Below, in pieces: positions 36,401 to 51,400 of a stretch of 64,000 nucleotides of DNA. The position numbers and the translations under genes are program-made. The notes under the pieces were generated by a model. The model made no database searches, was not told the DNA's origin, and saw only the letters and a list, made by a program, of their open reading frames with translations. The stretch is from Numida meleagris (Eukaryota > Chordata > Aves > Galliformes > Numididae), in assembly GCF_002078875.1 (NCBI RefSeq), contig NC_034413.1:60814453-60878452 (forward strand), read 5' to 3'. Positions within the stretch are counted from its first letter, which is position 1. Each line of letters starts with the position of its first letter.

Positions 36401-39400
36401 CGGGGGTTTATAAAAGAAAACTGTATCTGCTGTGCTTCAAGATAAGTCCATCATCTGGTTCATTAGGCTTCTAACCTCTGTTGCCTGCCTAATCTAGACT
36501 TTGTGATTCTTGTGAAAAGAGAGTCTGTGTTTAGACCTTGTGGTGTATGCTGAAGGTAATCAGCTGATAACTATGAGGAAAATGTGATTCTTGCCTTTGT
36601 TGCAGACTTGCCCTCTGGTGGGAGAACTGTGTGTGTAAGGCATTCAGGGTGTGTGTGAGCTGGTGAGCTGACTTCACCTAAATGTACACCAAAAAACATT
36701 CTTGAGAACAAGTGGTCTTCATCACTTCCCTCTTCTCTGCCCCAGGCTTCAGATTTTTGCTTCAAAAAAAAAGCTGTGTAGCATAACTCTACCACTGAAG
36801 TTCTTAACCTCTTTTCTTGGGTGCCAAAATGATCTGTGACTTCTTTGCAGCTCCCAGGCTTCTTCATGCCTTTGGGTTGTTGAGCAGTCTTCTTCATGAG
36901 CTGCTTCACTCAGAGATGTGTTATATAGGTCTTCTTAGGGTCAGGCATCCTCTGGAGGGGGAGTTGCTTCAGAGCATGATTTTTTTTCTCCTGACTTGAA
37001 GGATTCCTGCTTCTGGCAGATTATAACAATTAGCTGATCTTGGGTTATCTCCTGATACCAATTTTCTGAGCCTGGGAGTCGACAGATTAGTCATGGTTTG
37101 GGAGCTAAGCCCAATTCTTTTAACAGTCTATCTCACACTGTGACAAGCCTAGTTTGAATTTCATTAGAAAAAAGTACTGTGCCCTTTCTCAGTTTCTTTG
37201 GTGAAGTAAATATGTTTTTTTCCCCCATATTTCAGAACGTGACAAAAATTTCCATGGGAAAAATGCTCTTACAAGTAAATTGTTGATAAGAGAAGAAACA
37301 GTGATTTTTGCTTTCAATTAATTAGATGCCATTAGCCAGTTATGTGCCTTTATATTTTCAAGGGACTGTAAGCAATTTTGAAATGTCACAGTAGGGTTTT
37401 TGTGCTTCATTGTTACATTCATGAAACTTTCACATGACATCACCGTCCAGCCTGGAAGCTGCTTGGAGTATGTCTCATGTTAATAGACATTGTCAAAGTT
37501 ATTCTGAAAATGCTGACTGACTTTGACAGGGCTCTCCTGTGAACCAGCCTGTCTTATGGATTCTAGTAGCATTAAGTAGAATTCTGAAGAAAAACAACAA
37601 CAAAACAGCAGAAGAAAAAGCCAATTTGGCATTCCAGCAGAATGATTTAACGGAGAGCCTAATGCTGATATCCTGTCATAAAGGCTGATATGATGGAAAA
37701 CAGTGTGGGTTCACCAGCTGATGGTGTGACAGACAGCACATTTTTATATTTTCAGTGGAGCAGTTGCAAAATAGCAAAAACAAATACAAGTTGCTGAAGC
37801 CATGAAAAGTAAAGCTGATACTTAAGACGTGCGTTTCAATTGGCTTTGACACTTACTGTAGCCAGTGCTGGCTGTTGCTGTACAAGAGGACTCAATGACA
37901 TCTGGTGACTGGTGCCACTTTGTCACTGCCACACACCCTTTCTCCAGATCGGTTTCCTTAATGGGGAGACTGGGCAGGGTGACAGTGTGGGCACCTCTGT
38001 CACTGGAGGATGCTGTGATGCAGAGCTGGATCTGTGGTACTGGGGCTAGAAGTTGACCGTGATGGAGCAGCTTCCCCATGTGCCATTTTGTCTTGGTCCT
38101 TGAGTTAGAAAAGACCAGAGTCAAGTAAGGAACCAAGTGCTTACAGCCCAAAGTAGCTCATTAATGAAGTTCAGACAGACACTCAAAGATTTTGAATATT
38201 GAGCAAGTGTTATTTTGGAGCAGTGCAGTCAAACTTGTTCCTTCTTTGCAACCTAGAACATGGCTATATAATGTCCATGCAAAATGGGACTTTCCCTTTT
38301 ATTTTACTCTGCAGGTACTGAAATAGCTTTTGCATGGGTAGGATTAAGTAACATAAAACCTGCCTTAAGAGATATCAGGATGACACAGGATAGACTAGAC
38401 TTGAGAGAGTACAAAAGTTGCCAAGAAGACAGCAAATGCATTAGCATTCGGAGAAATATGAGCAGTGAGTGGAAGAGTTGGAAATCTGGTAGTTGTTTTT
38501 CTTTGCATTTAAAAAAAAAAAAAAATCTGACATGAATGATATTGAAAGAGCAGGATATGTTCATGTGATATAAATCTGTTATTCAAGATGAGGATGTGTG
38601 AAAAAGAACAGTGTGTAGAAAGAAAAGAGTGCTGGCTAGGGTGCTTTGAATCTTCGAAGGGAGTAAAATAGTGTAGGCTGCAAGCCTCTGAATGTTTTGG
38701 AGAATATTTGGAGCTCTTTCCCTCCCATTTGGCTTTTGTAACTATGTGCTATCAAATTGCAGCTGCATACCAAGGAACTGGTGGTACTGCTGATCAATAT
38801 CAATTTTATGTAAATTGCCTGGGGGGAAAGAGGGGGTCACGCTTCATGTTTACACAGGTAACCCGTGGGATCACCGTAAAGTCTCTTCACTTAAAAACAT
38901 CATTGTTGGAGGAGTCCAAAGTATGTTTCCTGTTTTTATTCCCAAATTGAAACATTTTAGAAGAAAAGCTGGATCCACCTTAGCAAGGGTGTTGCATTTA
39001 GTTTTGGTTACGGCGATGGGGGGGACGAGGTGGGGTTGGTGGTGATTTTTGTCTGGCAGCTCTATAGTTGTGTACAGTGAAAATAACACAATTTGATGCT
39101 TAATCTTTTGCTGAATACTAAAGGTTGATTAATTTTAATTGGGGGAATAAAGCAAACATGTTGAGTGTTTAGACAGAATATTAAACTTGTCTCTGTGTTT
39201 TGATAGCTCAAACTGTCAGAATTTTCCACTGTTGCAGTTGCTCTGCCTCATTATGAAAAGCCTCCCTCTCAACAAAAGAAGTAAAACCACCTTTTCAAAA
39301 ACAAACAAACAAACAAAAAAAAACAAAAAAAAGCAGTACAAAGCTCTGATTTTATGCTTGAAATATGCTTTTCCTTAATTGAATTAATGCCTTTTGTTCC

Positions 39401-42400
39401 TAACATAAATTTAGGCTAAATAGGTTGCCCATTCAAATGCAGAAGAATTGAATTGCGGAAATGAGAAACATATGAGCCCAGCACATTACAAAAATGGTTG
39501 AATGTGGAGAGACTGGCTTTTCTTAATGTCACAGTGCTAAGGCAGTAACATCCCAGCCACTTGGATTTTAGTGACTTGTGCGGATATCTTTGTTGTTTTT
39601 CCTGGCTCACTCATTCTTCAGACCTCTGCTATTTTTCGTGATGGGCAGAATATAGATTCTAGACTGTAATTTACTCTAGCAGCTAATCTTGCTGCAATTT
39701 CTAATATAAGCTGCAGCTAATTGCATTTGTTTTGTTTTCATAGCAATTTCCGATTCTTGATGATTGCTTTAGCCTATGCTATACCACTGGGTGTTTTCTC
39801 TGGCTGGTCTGGCGTTCTGGATTTGATATTAACACCAGTTCATGTAAGCCAAGTAAGTATCTCCTGACTGATAATCAACAGCTATTTTGTAAGTGGCATG
39901 TTTTTATTTTGCACTAACATACAATTTTATCAGGTTTTTATAATACGTATGAACCACTTTTCTACCGAAACGTTAAACAAAATAAACTATAGCTTTGGCA
40001 TTCCAAGCTGTCAAGATCCTTCCTGCTGACTCTCAGCTAGTGGTTTGTAGTTTCAGAGCTGCGTACGCCTTTTGACAAGAGTGAAGAGGCAGATAAACAA
40101 ATGGGAGTATTGTTGGCTGCTGCACCTTTAGTAATAGAAAAATAATGTTTACCAGATGAAAAGGATGAAGTGGGGGAAAAGGGGATTTCTAAGCTTTTGA
40201 TAGAGTACAGTAAAAATCAAGAGGACGTTACTTGGATGACTCTATAAAGAGGGATCACGTTTAAGGTATAGTCTACTTAATCATACTTTCTTTGTAGTAA
40301 ATTTTGTTTAAAATATTCTTTAAAAGGTCTTGCATCTTACGTTGTTGTTGGGGGAGTGGGACATGGGATGAATTTGCTAGCAGTCTGCAGCCTCTGTGCA
40401 CCATTTGTTCTGAAAATAACATCATCTTACTTTCTCTACTTTCACACATTTCTTTATTTTTCTTTTTTCTGTTAGGTAGATGCAGGCTGGATTGGATTTT
40501 GGTCTATAGTTGGAGGCTGTGTTGTTGGCATAGCGATGGCAAGGTAGGAATAATTGCATCCACTTCTGCAACTGTGATTTTCATTTGGCTTATGCTCTTA
40601 ATAGTATAACTTGTTTTTTCTCATCTTTTAGATACTTGAAATGGAAAAAGAGTAGTTCTGGGGTTATGATGTGTTTCTTGTAGAGCAATATATTTATATA
40701 TTCCATGTTACTCCTCTCTGAGGGTTGAGAACGCCACACGCTTGTGCCTTGATTCAACAGGTCGTACTGTTAGTCCTGACAAGCACTTCCTATATGTTCT
40801 TTTAAAATGGTTATTGTGAATTCAGCTGCCTGCTATTAGGGAGAATCCATTACAGCACATTTGGAAAGCATTGGAGAAATAGTGTCTGTCTCCTTCCATC
40901 AATAATTTTGGGCATATTGATTCCTGGAGAGATATTGAGAATGTAGCACAGGCAGGTTAGACACAGTAATTGTATGTTCCACTGCAGAGAAATTACTCTG
41001 GGCCTGTTTTGTCAGGCTGCTGGATTTCTGTATGGCTTCTTTCTTTTTTAATGTACTGCTATGTGTTGCACTATGGCTGTACCTACACTTCTTGTGTATC
41101 CAGGCACAGATATCTCTGGCCATCATGAATGCTGAATGATCTGAGAAGTGAAAAAGTAAGGAATGGGTTGCCCTTCCAAAAGGCTGCTGCTTTTTTTTAA
41201 CTTCAGTTAGATTCCCTTTAAAAAAAGAAAAAAAAAAAAAAAAAAAAAGGAGGTAGAGAAAAATGTTTTCTGGGGGTTCCTGAGCAGTGCATTTATAAAA
41301 CTGCTTAAAACCAGCTGCATGTTCCCCTTGCACTTGAATTTCTAAGTGCTATCTTGGCTTCTTTATGCCCACTCTGGTTCTGCAACAAGTTCAGCAGAAG
41401 TGCAGGGTTCTGTCATTGCAGTTGTTGTGGGATTGTGGAAAAGACTTCTTTTTAGGACAGAAACTAGAGATTTCTTCTACTCTTTTTAAACTTGCTCTGT
41501 ATCACAGAGTCATTAAGATTGGAAAAGACCTCTAAGATCATCTAGTCCAACTGTCAGCCTACCACCATTATTTCCCACTTACATCCCTCATATTGTCCTT
41601 CAGATGTCTCTCTGGCCCACCCCTCAGCCTAGAACAAGGCATCATCAGAGTACACAATGCATAAAAATATGGGGTTTCTCATCCTGTTATTTTGCATGCT
41701 GCCTAGAAGCTGTCGTAGGGGAAGAGGAAAAATCCTCTGGCTTAGGGAGGAGAAACAACCATGTCCCTCTGGTTCTCTCCAGATGCAGGCAGAAGGGCTT
41801 AGTCTATCAAAAGAAAGTTCGTACCCTATTTTCTTCTAAAACGAACTATTTTTGATTGCCAGAGCTCAGAGACGAGGTTTTCTTTCTAAGAGAAGTAGAT
41901 ATGTAAACCCACCTGCTGTAAATGATCTAGATGCTGTAGCAGGTTACCTGATGTTAACAGATGCCATGCCAACTTAATCCTTTCCATCATGGGTTAACCT
42001 CTCCTGTATTTGTGAATTTCAGTAGTAGAGGGGCACCCTTAGCACTCAATTTGTTAGGAGAGAATCTGCTGACTTGGTGCCAACATGCAAATCGCAATCT
42101 TTATGGTAGATTAATTTATTTAATATATTGCCCTGGTTAAGTTTCAGGAAATGCTGACAGTCTCCGTAACTGCTTCAAAATTGATTTCAAACCTCGTTGA
42201 GTACCAGTACTTTGTAGCATCCAGAAATTTGCTTTTGGATAAACTGAAAAAATACTAACAGTCTCACTCCAAATATGTCTTTCTAACTCGGGCAATACGT
42301 AGTTCAAATGGGAGCGTTTGCACACACCCTGTGAGGGAGGGGGTGATTTGTCACTCCTGATGGATGGCTCTCCCTCCTAGGTCTATTCAGCATTTATCTG

Positions 42401-45400
42401 TGTAGGGCTGAATCAATGATGAGTCTGACTGTAATCTGCTGAAACTTGTAATTAGGAAAATTAAGTAATGATTCTTGTCAAGGGTGACAAGCTGATGTAT
42501 TTTGGTGTCAGAACTATGATTTACCAGGCAAGCAGCTCTCTCCCTTAACCACTCCTCAGCAAGCCAGATTTTTTTCTATTACTTTTTTCCACTAATTTAT
42601 CAAAGCAAAATCGGTACAGTTTGGGAATCTGCTCTTTACATTTTCGGCAATGCCAATTCTATGACTTAGAACAGTAACAATCTGAGGCTCGCACTGGAGC
42701 ATTTGTTCCTGCACATCACAGTAGGTGTTTAGGTCATCTGTATTTAAAGTTGTGCCCAGTTTGGAAACATATTTATCTAATTTTCCAAGTGGTATGAGTT
42801 TTCCTCAGCACAATACATAAATCCACCTACTGCTGTCCCGATGGACATGAACTTATGTATGCTTAGCTAATTTGTGCGATGCATTTTTCTAATTGAAAAG
42901 CTTGGGCTATTCTGGGCAGCTGGCAGGTGTTTTACCCTTGGCTGGCAGCTTTCGAATGATACTGGCTTGAAGAAAAGCAGTGTCGAAGAGGTATGTTCGT
43001 GTTATTGCATGGAAACCTAAATCTATTCCCTTTTCTCAAAATTTTTTTGGTCACATTTACTAATGATCCTAGATGTTTCTGAGGTTTTGTCATTCACAGC
43101 TCAATCTTTCTTTCTGCTTTTAACCTGCAGTGTTAGTCAAAATGCTGAAACTTTATGACATGGTGATAATTTCCTTAGCAACAGACGGTGTTGTCAGCAA
43201 CACGGGTTTGTGACTTCAACTGTAGAATCCAGACTAGGGCTGATTTTTCCGGGTTACAGGAGGCTGCTACCAACTGTAGGCTCAGAGATCTGTGTCCTGG
43301 GGGTGGTAAGGGGAAGCATATGCCATCTGTCCTGGTGCACCTACTTCTTTAGCAGATGCAGGCATTCCCATGCATGCTAGATGGTGAACAAGGATTTAAA
43401 CAGAACAGAGTTTTGAAATTTGATATTTTAATTTATCACTTTTAACCCAAATACTTGGCTAAAAATATTAAAATATTATTATTATTGTATTGAAACCAAT
43501 ATTCTGAAAAATTGAGTTGTTTTTATAGTCATCTATATTCTTCTGCAACCAGACAAGAAGCAGAAAGCCCCCAATTACTGCTTTCAGACTAATTTACTAC
43601 GTTTTTTTTTCTCCTTATTTCTGTTGCTGGCTAAATTCTGAAGCTGATAAACCCTCCAGTTTGTATCAGACCTTTCTGAATTCCTGTGATATTTGAGAGC
43701 TCCTTGGAGCACATTACTACCTGATATCCAAACCAGGTTCTTTGTGTCAGAAAGAGTAGTGGCAGCTCAGTAAAGGTAGATATTTGCTCCACTGAACTAT
43801 CTTGAATAGTTTAGATTCTTGTCCTCCTCCTATCTCCACATATACCTGCTAGAAGGATAGAAATAAAGAATCCAAACCTGTTGTCTCAATTCCCTCAGTG
43901 GAGGCTGTTTCTCACTCTTCCCATCATTAGATGGGATGTACACAACTGCTCTTCCCTCTAAGAGGAGAGAATAGTGATTTTTGTCTGCCAACAGGCAAAG
44001 CAGGGAGTCTTTGGGGAAGAAGTCTGAAGTTGATGTGTTCAGAAGCTTTTAAAATTGCTGATTTTGACCTTAGTGGTCTGGAAGAATAATTAAAGAAACT
44101 GACAAACTACTGAGAAGAGGTGATCGTGATTGCTGGATTTGAATTGTCGGAAAAAAACAACAGAAGCAGCTAGCCTCTGACTATTGGGGATTAATGCATA
44201 AGCCACTTAACACTGCAGTCATAAACTTTCAAGATTATATACAGCATTGATCTCCCTCTACTGCTTATTGAATTACTAGTTGTTAAATTCAATGTAGAAT
44301 TAAAGCTTAAGGAGAATCAAAATAAGAGGAAAAAAGTGATAATTTTTGCAGGTGTCATTACTCATACATCTCTTTATAGTATATAAAGAACTAGGATTCC
44401 TAGCCTTCAAAATGTAGCATTTATTTGTTACATCAAGGAGGCTGTATGGTATCTGCCTGTGAAGTGATCCTTGTCAAGGCAGAAAAGGCAATTTGTTTGT
44501 CATGAACCAACCTAGGTGGATTGTGCTGCCATCAGCCTAATAGAAGTAGGAGACTATGAGTGCAGAAGGCATTCTTTTGACACATGTCCAGCCCAAAGTC
44601 ATGTTCCTAACCTACAGAAAATTACCAATGGAGAAATGATGTTGCCTTTTCTTTTTTAGTATCCAAGTTGAAATCCCTTTGGAAAAGAGCATTAGCGCTG
44701 ATAATTATGCTATGTGAGTGGTGCTCAAATGCATCATGTCTTCTTGAAAGGAAAATGAAAAAAGATGAGGAAAAAAGCAATTGAAGCATCACATGGTATA
44801 AAGATCACATTTACCTATGTAAAACAGACTACCCAAGCACTTGTGGTGATGGTGTCCCCCAGGTTATCACTGGGGAAGTGTGTAGGAGGTGATGGCACAA
44901 AGATTCATGGTGTCTGGAACATTTCAACCCAAGACAGCCACTGGCAGAGTGACCATGTGTGAAGAGTTCCTGCTTTGCCTAAGCCATTGAGAGCTCCATC
45001 ACCAATTTCTTTGAGGGTCAGAAGTTGTTCCTCATCATCTTCCATCTAGGGATTCTAGTACTGGGAGTTTTGTTGTTTCCCATAGGAATGAGTTTTGGAA
45101 GTTAACTATGTCTTGAATGAAATGCATCAGCCTCCTCATATGCTAATTGTGCAGTGTGTCTGCCAAGGGAGACTGGCAAACACTGGCAAAACAGCAGTGC
45201 AAGTAGTGGTGTGATGTTATGTCCAACAAATGCAAGAGAAAAAAAATCCTCCCTATATACCAAGTCTTTTCAATTGATGCCTTGAGAATTTCTTGCTTTG
45301 GTTGTTATTTTGTGACAGCTAGAAAATCTATGGCTCTTCATCTTGACAGCTAGAAATATCACCATTCTATAAAAAGCATTTATTTTTATTTCTGAACATG

Positions 45401-48400
45401 AGAAATGATTTTTAATTTGTTTTTATGGCTTCCAAAATGTTTAATGAGAATTTACTGAATTAATTGTCAACCATCACGTTTAAGTAATGTGAAAATTAGC
45501 ATTTGTACTGCTCTGATCTGTGGGTTGTTTTTTTTTTTTTTCTTTTAGATTTGCAGATTTTATCAGGGGCATGCTGAAGTTTATTCTGCTGCTGCTTTTA
45601 TCTGGAGCAACGTTAGCATCAACCTGGTTTACTCTCACCTGTCTAACTAGTGTCACCCATCTGCCTTTAACCACAGGTATTGACAATGACTTTAGTTCAT
45701 ATTATTTATAATCTGTATTGCAGACATACTGTTGATTTACGAGTGCACATATATGATAAATTGGTCAGGTATCTTTAGCAATATGGTAATTTTGCCAAGA
45801 GCAAAAGAAAAGGCTTGGAAAATTCTTCTGAATTCTCTTAGCATTTTTTAGTTACTTCATAAAAGGATTAAGACAAAACAAAAAAAATAGTAGTTATAGT
45901 AACCTAGACTACACAACTAGGATTTATTTTGGGACTGAGCACTTTTCTTTTGTGAGTGTTTTGGAATAACAATGGTGATTAAGTAATAATAATAAAAAAA
46001 ATAATAGTCCTGTGTATGGGAGTAGTGTTGCATATAATAAGAAATAGAGACATGTTTGGGAATTCAGGGCTTTGAAACTAGCGTTAGTTGTTGGAAACGT
46101 GCTGCAGTTTAAGGTGAGCCATGGTATCGTCAGCTATCTGTCTCTACAGTATGTCGTCTTTTTTTTTTTTCCCCCACTGGTATTACCTACATGCAGGTTC
46201 AGGGGACAACTCTAGCCCAAAACTTACTCATCTTTCACCTCAAAAGGATGGGAAGTAGCTGTTGGCAGGAGTGGAGGAAAAGATCAGAGCTGTACTCAAG
46301 TTTTCAGTTGGCTGTACTCTCATTTGAAAATCAGCACTGTTTTTTTTTTTTTTAAAGCTGTTCTCCTTCCTGTCTGCACCAAAGGATTGATATACCCTTG
46401 ATTCCAAGACCTTCATCCAGCAGAGTAATGAGTTATAGTAAAACTAAACCATCAAAATTTAAAAAACGTGTTTTTTCTTTCCTGTATTTAATAAAGAGGT
46501 TGTTGTGGAAAGTATTATATAAAATACTCCTTTATTCAAATTAAATTTTATTTTCAGTAAATGTTCTTGGCACATTGCATGTGTCACAACTATAAACTAG
46601 AAGCGGGTACAGCAAATTGAAATACACGATCAATCCAGAAGAGAATTTCACTCTCTGGATGGTGATTGGTCAGATTCATCATTTATCTTGTGATTTCAAC
46701 TTTTTTCAAAAAACTTTTCTGCTGAAATAAAACTTCGTAGATAAATCAGACTTCATCGTGGTTGTCATAACAAATGACTACACTTTTCTTCTCCATCAAA
46801 GCTAAAATAAATGCAATAAAAGCTCTTACTTTTTGTGCTTGTCTGCTTCATTGCTACAAGCCTGCAGTAATGTAAAGTTTTACAGTAACTCAATCCTCTG
46901 AATTGATGCAACAAGCCAAATGTCCCTTCAAGTCTATGCATAAGAATGAAGCAGAGAGGTTTCAGGAGGTGAAAGTCATTACAGATGTATTCACCAATGA
47001 TCCAAAACAAAACCCAACTCTGGTTTATTTTTTTTGTCAAATTGCTCAGCATGCAATATAGAGGAATTCCTACTTGTTCAGAGCATGTTTGTGCATTGCT
47101 GTCATTACTGTGGTATATTTTTCTTTTGTTTTTAGTTTTGTTTTTGTTAGGTCTGCCACTGTCAAGGCATAAAAGTGTAGCGGATATTTAGCATATCATA
47201 TGAAGTATGCTGAACTTAGCATCCCATGATAAAAAAGGAGAAATTGAATTCTTCTTTTCATGCAGTTATTGTTTGTTCTAAAATGAATAGGTCCCTAAAT
47301 TGAATTGTAAATTATCTTTTAGATTTTTCAATCTGTATAAAATGTGTTCATACACATTTCCCTGGAAGCGTGGAACTCTTTCCTATAAAACAGAAGATTA
47401 TATTGAATAGAAATGCCATCAGTGTAGTGCATATCTCTGGAAAAAGAGTCAGCCAGGCCATCAGGCATTAGGGCATTAGGCATCAAGGCCTGATGTGCAG
47501 CCACCAAATTGTTTCTTTTTTTCTCCTTTTTGTAATGTTTAAACTTCATAGATAATTTGGGGAGGTTTTATATCAGCTTTTTCTTGTTAAAGTTTGTATA
47601 AAATAGATGTAATGTGCCTGTTTAATTTAGATCCTCGTACGCAGAAAAGCAGTGTTATATCTTTATGAAATACTCTGTTATGGATGGGAACACACAAGCT
47701 ATTTAAGCTAATTTATGGGACTTCATGCTAGATTATTCCTCAACATAATGATGCGGTACGATGATGACCTGTGCGTTCCACAGTAATTGGGAGAAATGGT
47801 ACATTTGAATTGATTTTGATGAGCTTCTTTCCTTTTTTTTTCTTCTTTTTAATTAAAAGTTTGAGACGTAGAGTCTATCAGCCAAAATATAAGAGGCAGG
47901 CCATTGTCTGCCTGCTTTGTAAAGTGGTTTGAGGTAGCCGGCTAAGATAGAAGTCACTCTACATACTTGGTGGACCAGTGTTGATAGTGGACTTCCAGGT
48001 AGTCGTCCTCTGAGTGTTTTTGTATGGTTGGAAGTCAGGCAAAACAAAACTCATCACAGTGGGGTTTCATGTTTGTCTGTACGTTTTTGTTTGCAGTAAA
48101 GCTTGTGTAATGCTTTGCACATCAGAGCTACTTTGTAGGCCTTGCAGAAGACCTGTCGCAACACAGGGATCGTTACGTTACTGAGGGCAACAGGATGTGA
48201 TGAAGCCAAGGAGGTGATAGGGAGGCTCTTTGGCTTGTTTCTGTCCCATGGCAAAGAACTCAAGTGTTTGGCTTGGCAGCGCTGCTCTGCAAGTGGTGGG
48301 TCTTGAAGCATGCTTCTCACACAGTCTCATTCAAATGTTGAGGCAGAGCAAGCAGGGTTCAGAGCTGACTGTTGCGGAAACTTGTGTGTGTACCTTCGAT

Positions 48401-51400
48401 CTTGCAAGGATACTTTGCTTTCTAATGAGTTAGCTTCCATTTTGTGAGGGGTTCCCTCCCTCTCTCCCTCTGACAGCGTTCTCTTGAACAGGTCAGCGTT
48501 TGCCCTATAAAATCACAGGCATTGCCACATTCAGCAGTATCTGGAGACTCCTGAAATACCCAGATGGTGGAGTGCTGTTACATTTTAAAGACAGGCCAGT
48601 GGCTGTGATGAGGAAGCATGATATCTCGTGGGCGTCTTTATACTGGTCCAGGTGTTCATGAGGGCTTCACCCTAGAGATGAAGGCAAGTTCATCTCAGCT
48701 GATAGCTGACTGATCCATAGGTAATGTTTGCACCCATAGGTGGACCTTGCCAGTGGTTTCACCGAGTCCAAAATAGTGTTTCCCTTTAGTAAGTGGATAT
48801 TGCATAGCGTATGTGCTCATCCCCCTTTCTGAAAACCCTTTTCCTGTTCTCTCATCGGGTCACCAGACTAATTCCTCACCTGGCTATGTTTGCATGCAGG
48901 CAGGCTTTTGAAATGCTAAAACAAAAAGAGAGTTTGGCCGATTATTCATACTAAAAGAAGGGGAAGAAAATATCTAAGTACTTCTTTTTTTCAAAAACAA
49001 ACAAAAAGCTTCTTTTAATCAATATACTTTGTAGCATTTGTAGTAATGTCTAATTTAAATACTGGAGGAGGAATTGTGTTTGAGAAAATAGTCACAGTGA
49101 AGTGTTTCATCCTGCACTTGTTTATATAACACACTCCTAATTCCTTATAAATAGGCACAACATCATCTAAAGATCTCCTATAAAAATGTAATTACTTAGA
49201 ATGGAGACCTTTAATGTAGATATTAAAAATCAATGACTGCTTTGTGTTTCCTTTAAATTATATTGTTTAACGTTGTTTGTATTGTGTAATGCATGCACTG
49301 CATTGCATTATCATGCAGTTTTTCCTCCTACAACAGGGTGAGACAAGTTTTATCTCAATTTTTGACTTCTTAATGCATCTCCCAAAGACTTTAGGGAAGG
49401 TGTATTTGGAGTCATGTGTATGAGCCATAACAGAACCATAACTGCCAGTGTGGAGAAAAAGAAAGCAAGGCAATAATAACACAGAACCATCATAGCTGCT
49501 ATATCTTCTATCTCAAACACCTCTCATCGGCTAATCACAGCTCTTAAAAATCCTTCATTCTGAAATGAGTTTTCATTTTAAGCAAGCTTGAATTTTCTTT
49601 TAAGAAATTTTAATTTATATTATTTGCATTTTTCAGCTAGTTTCAAAGACCATTTTATGTAGACATTGGGTATTAAAATAGTTTTCTCCGTTGAATTCCC
49701 AATGCAGCTGCCGATCTCTCTTTCTCTGTGCCAGGCCCATTGTTAGTTTGCTTTGTACTGAGCTTCATTATGTGAATTTATGTACAAAGGGAGGCTTTGA
49801 CCCCAAATAATTGTGTAACGCATTGTAATGCCAGTTTCAGTATCTTGTCACTTTGTATAGCTGGTAGTATCTCTGGATACAAAAGCTAGCGTTTTCTAAA
49901 AATTGATATGCAGTGCTAGTTGCTTGCAGCTCAGATGGAATGTTTTCAGCCTAGCATATCAAGAATATTCTAATATTTATGAGCACATTCAGCAGAATTT
50001 TGCTTTACAAAATCTTTAGTGGTGCTGCATGGCAGATACTCTGAATACTGTGGCAACTCCTCAAGTTGATTACTTTATTTAGGTTAAGCAGTCTAAGCAT
50101 TATTTTTCGGGTTCAGCAGATTGAACATTATAAACACGTCTGTATCCTCATCCTTATTTGCGAAGCACAGTATTGAAAAAGAGGAATATTAGTTATGTAA
50201 TACTGGTTGTTTCATTATTTGAGTTTAATTTCTTCACTGTAAACAAGACATACGAATCCATGCTGCCTCAAAGGATAAAACTGGCCTGAAAACATGGAAA
50301 CCGAGGCTTTTTTTTCTGGCTTCAACATTCACCTGTTGCTTATGGCTGTGGGTAGGTCTAATTACTCCCCCTCCTATTGTACATTTCCAACTCATAAGTT
50401 TGCAGTAATGACCTTTGTATTCCTGATGGGGGGTGAAGATCACTCGCCAATTTCTTCTTTTTTTTTTTTAATAAAGCAAATACACTGCTTTCCAAGCAAG
50501 TTCTGCTTGCTTTTTCTCTTGGGTAGTATATTGGACAAATGCAATTTGATCAAATTTTTGTTTACATTTATACCTATATCATGAGATAAGAATTTGATCA
50601 ACGCATGCTGGAATGGAGATTTATGCAATGAGACATGGATGTTATAAATGCAGAGAATAGAGACATCCTTTTACTGTTTTTGTTTTGTTTTTCTGTTTTT
50701 GTTATTGTTTCTATAAGTGATTTATAGTAAAAATTGCTATCTTACCTTGGGGCAGTCACATTTCTCATGAAAAAACTGAAGGAAACCTCTTCAATGACTG
50801 TTCTTAACATTGCCAATAGCAAGGATTAAGTTATAGAGAAGTTTCTCTCCACTTTTACAGACTTGAGGGAGTTTGATAGGAACTAACTTTGACTTGTTTA
50901 GCTTATTTGTGAAAATACTGAAGTCCACAAAGTATTCATCCACATAAGCATTATCCTTTCATTTTGGCATTTGGGATGCTATTATAACCAACAATAACAA
51001 AATGCCCTAGATCTCCGTAGGCTTCACTTTAAGTTGTATGCAACGCCCATGAGAAATGTTAAGTTGTATTTACTTTCCTGTTTATCTATATGAAGTTTGT
51101 GCGAGTCTTGTCTCAGTTTGTCTGAGAACTATTGCAAAATGTACAGTATTCAAGAATTCTGTCAAAGGACTTTGGAAGAAGATGCTTCTTTGCACTCGAT
51201 ACTGCACTAATGTCTGCATTTCCTTAGTAAATACAACAGCAAAATACTTTTTTAAAAAAACAAAATGGTAATATTTCACATTGTCTATTGGAAGTCAGCC
51301 AACTTGTATGTGCCAATGGGATGATAAGAACCATTTAGATTCTTGGAGATCCTTCCATTAATTTAATCTAGTTTTGGATTGGGCTCTGTAGTTATAGATG

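Larger units (their letters stand above)
34701..39743 (+). other. SLC49A4: SLC49A4 intron 4 (phase 2, about 5.0 kb)
   Basis: Begins GTAGGT and ends TTTTCATAG. Apart from an A-rich (ACAAA)-type simple repeat at about 39297-39332 and an A-run near 38510, I recognise nothing in it. Minus-strand frames near 36571-36909 and 37822-38151 do not resemble a known protein. Confidence 0.88.
40544..45548 (+). other. SLC49A4: SLC49A4 intron 6 (phase 2, about 5.0 kb)
   Basis: GTAGGA donor, TTCTTTTAG acceptor. It contains a long A-run at 41220-41248 and an antisense CR1 tail at about 41503-41640. The rest (41.7-45.5 kb) has no recognised gene or repeat. Confidence 0.9.

Noticed and set aside
36571..36909. 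112-codon minus-strand frame in intron 4
   Set aside because: The basic N-terminal part looked briefly protein-like, but the rest is unlike any family and there is no splice or promoter support.
37822..38151. 109-codon minus-strand frame in intron 4
   Set aside because: The region is somewhat GC-richer than its surroundings, but no recognisable family, motif or repeat match. Treated as chance.
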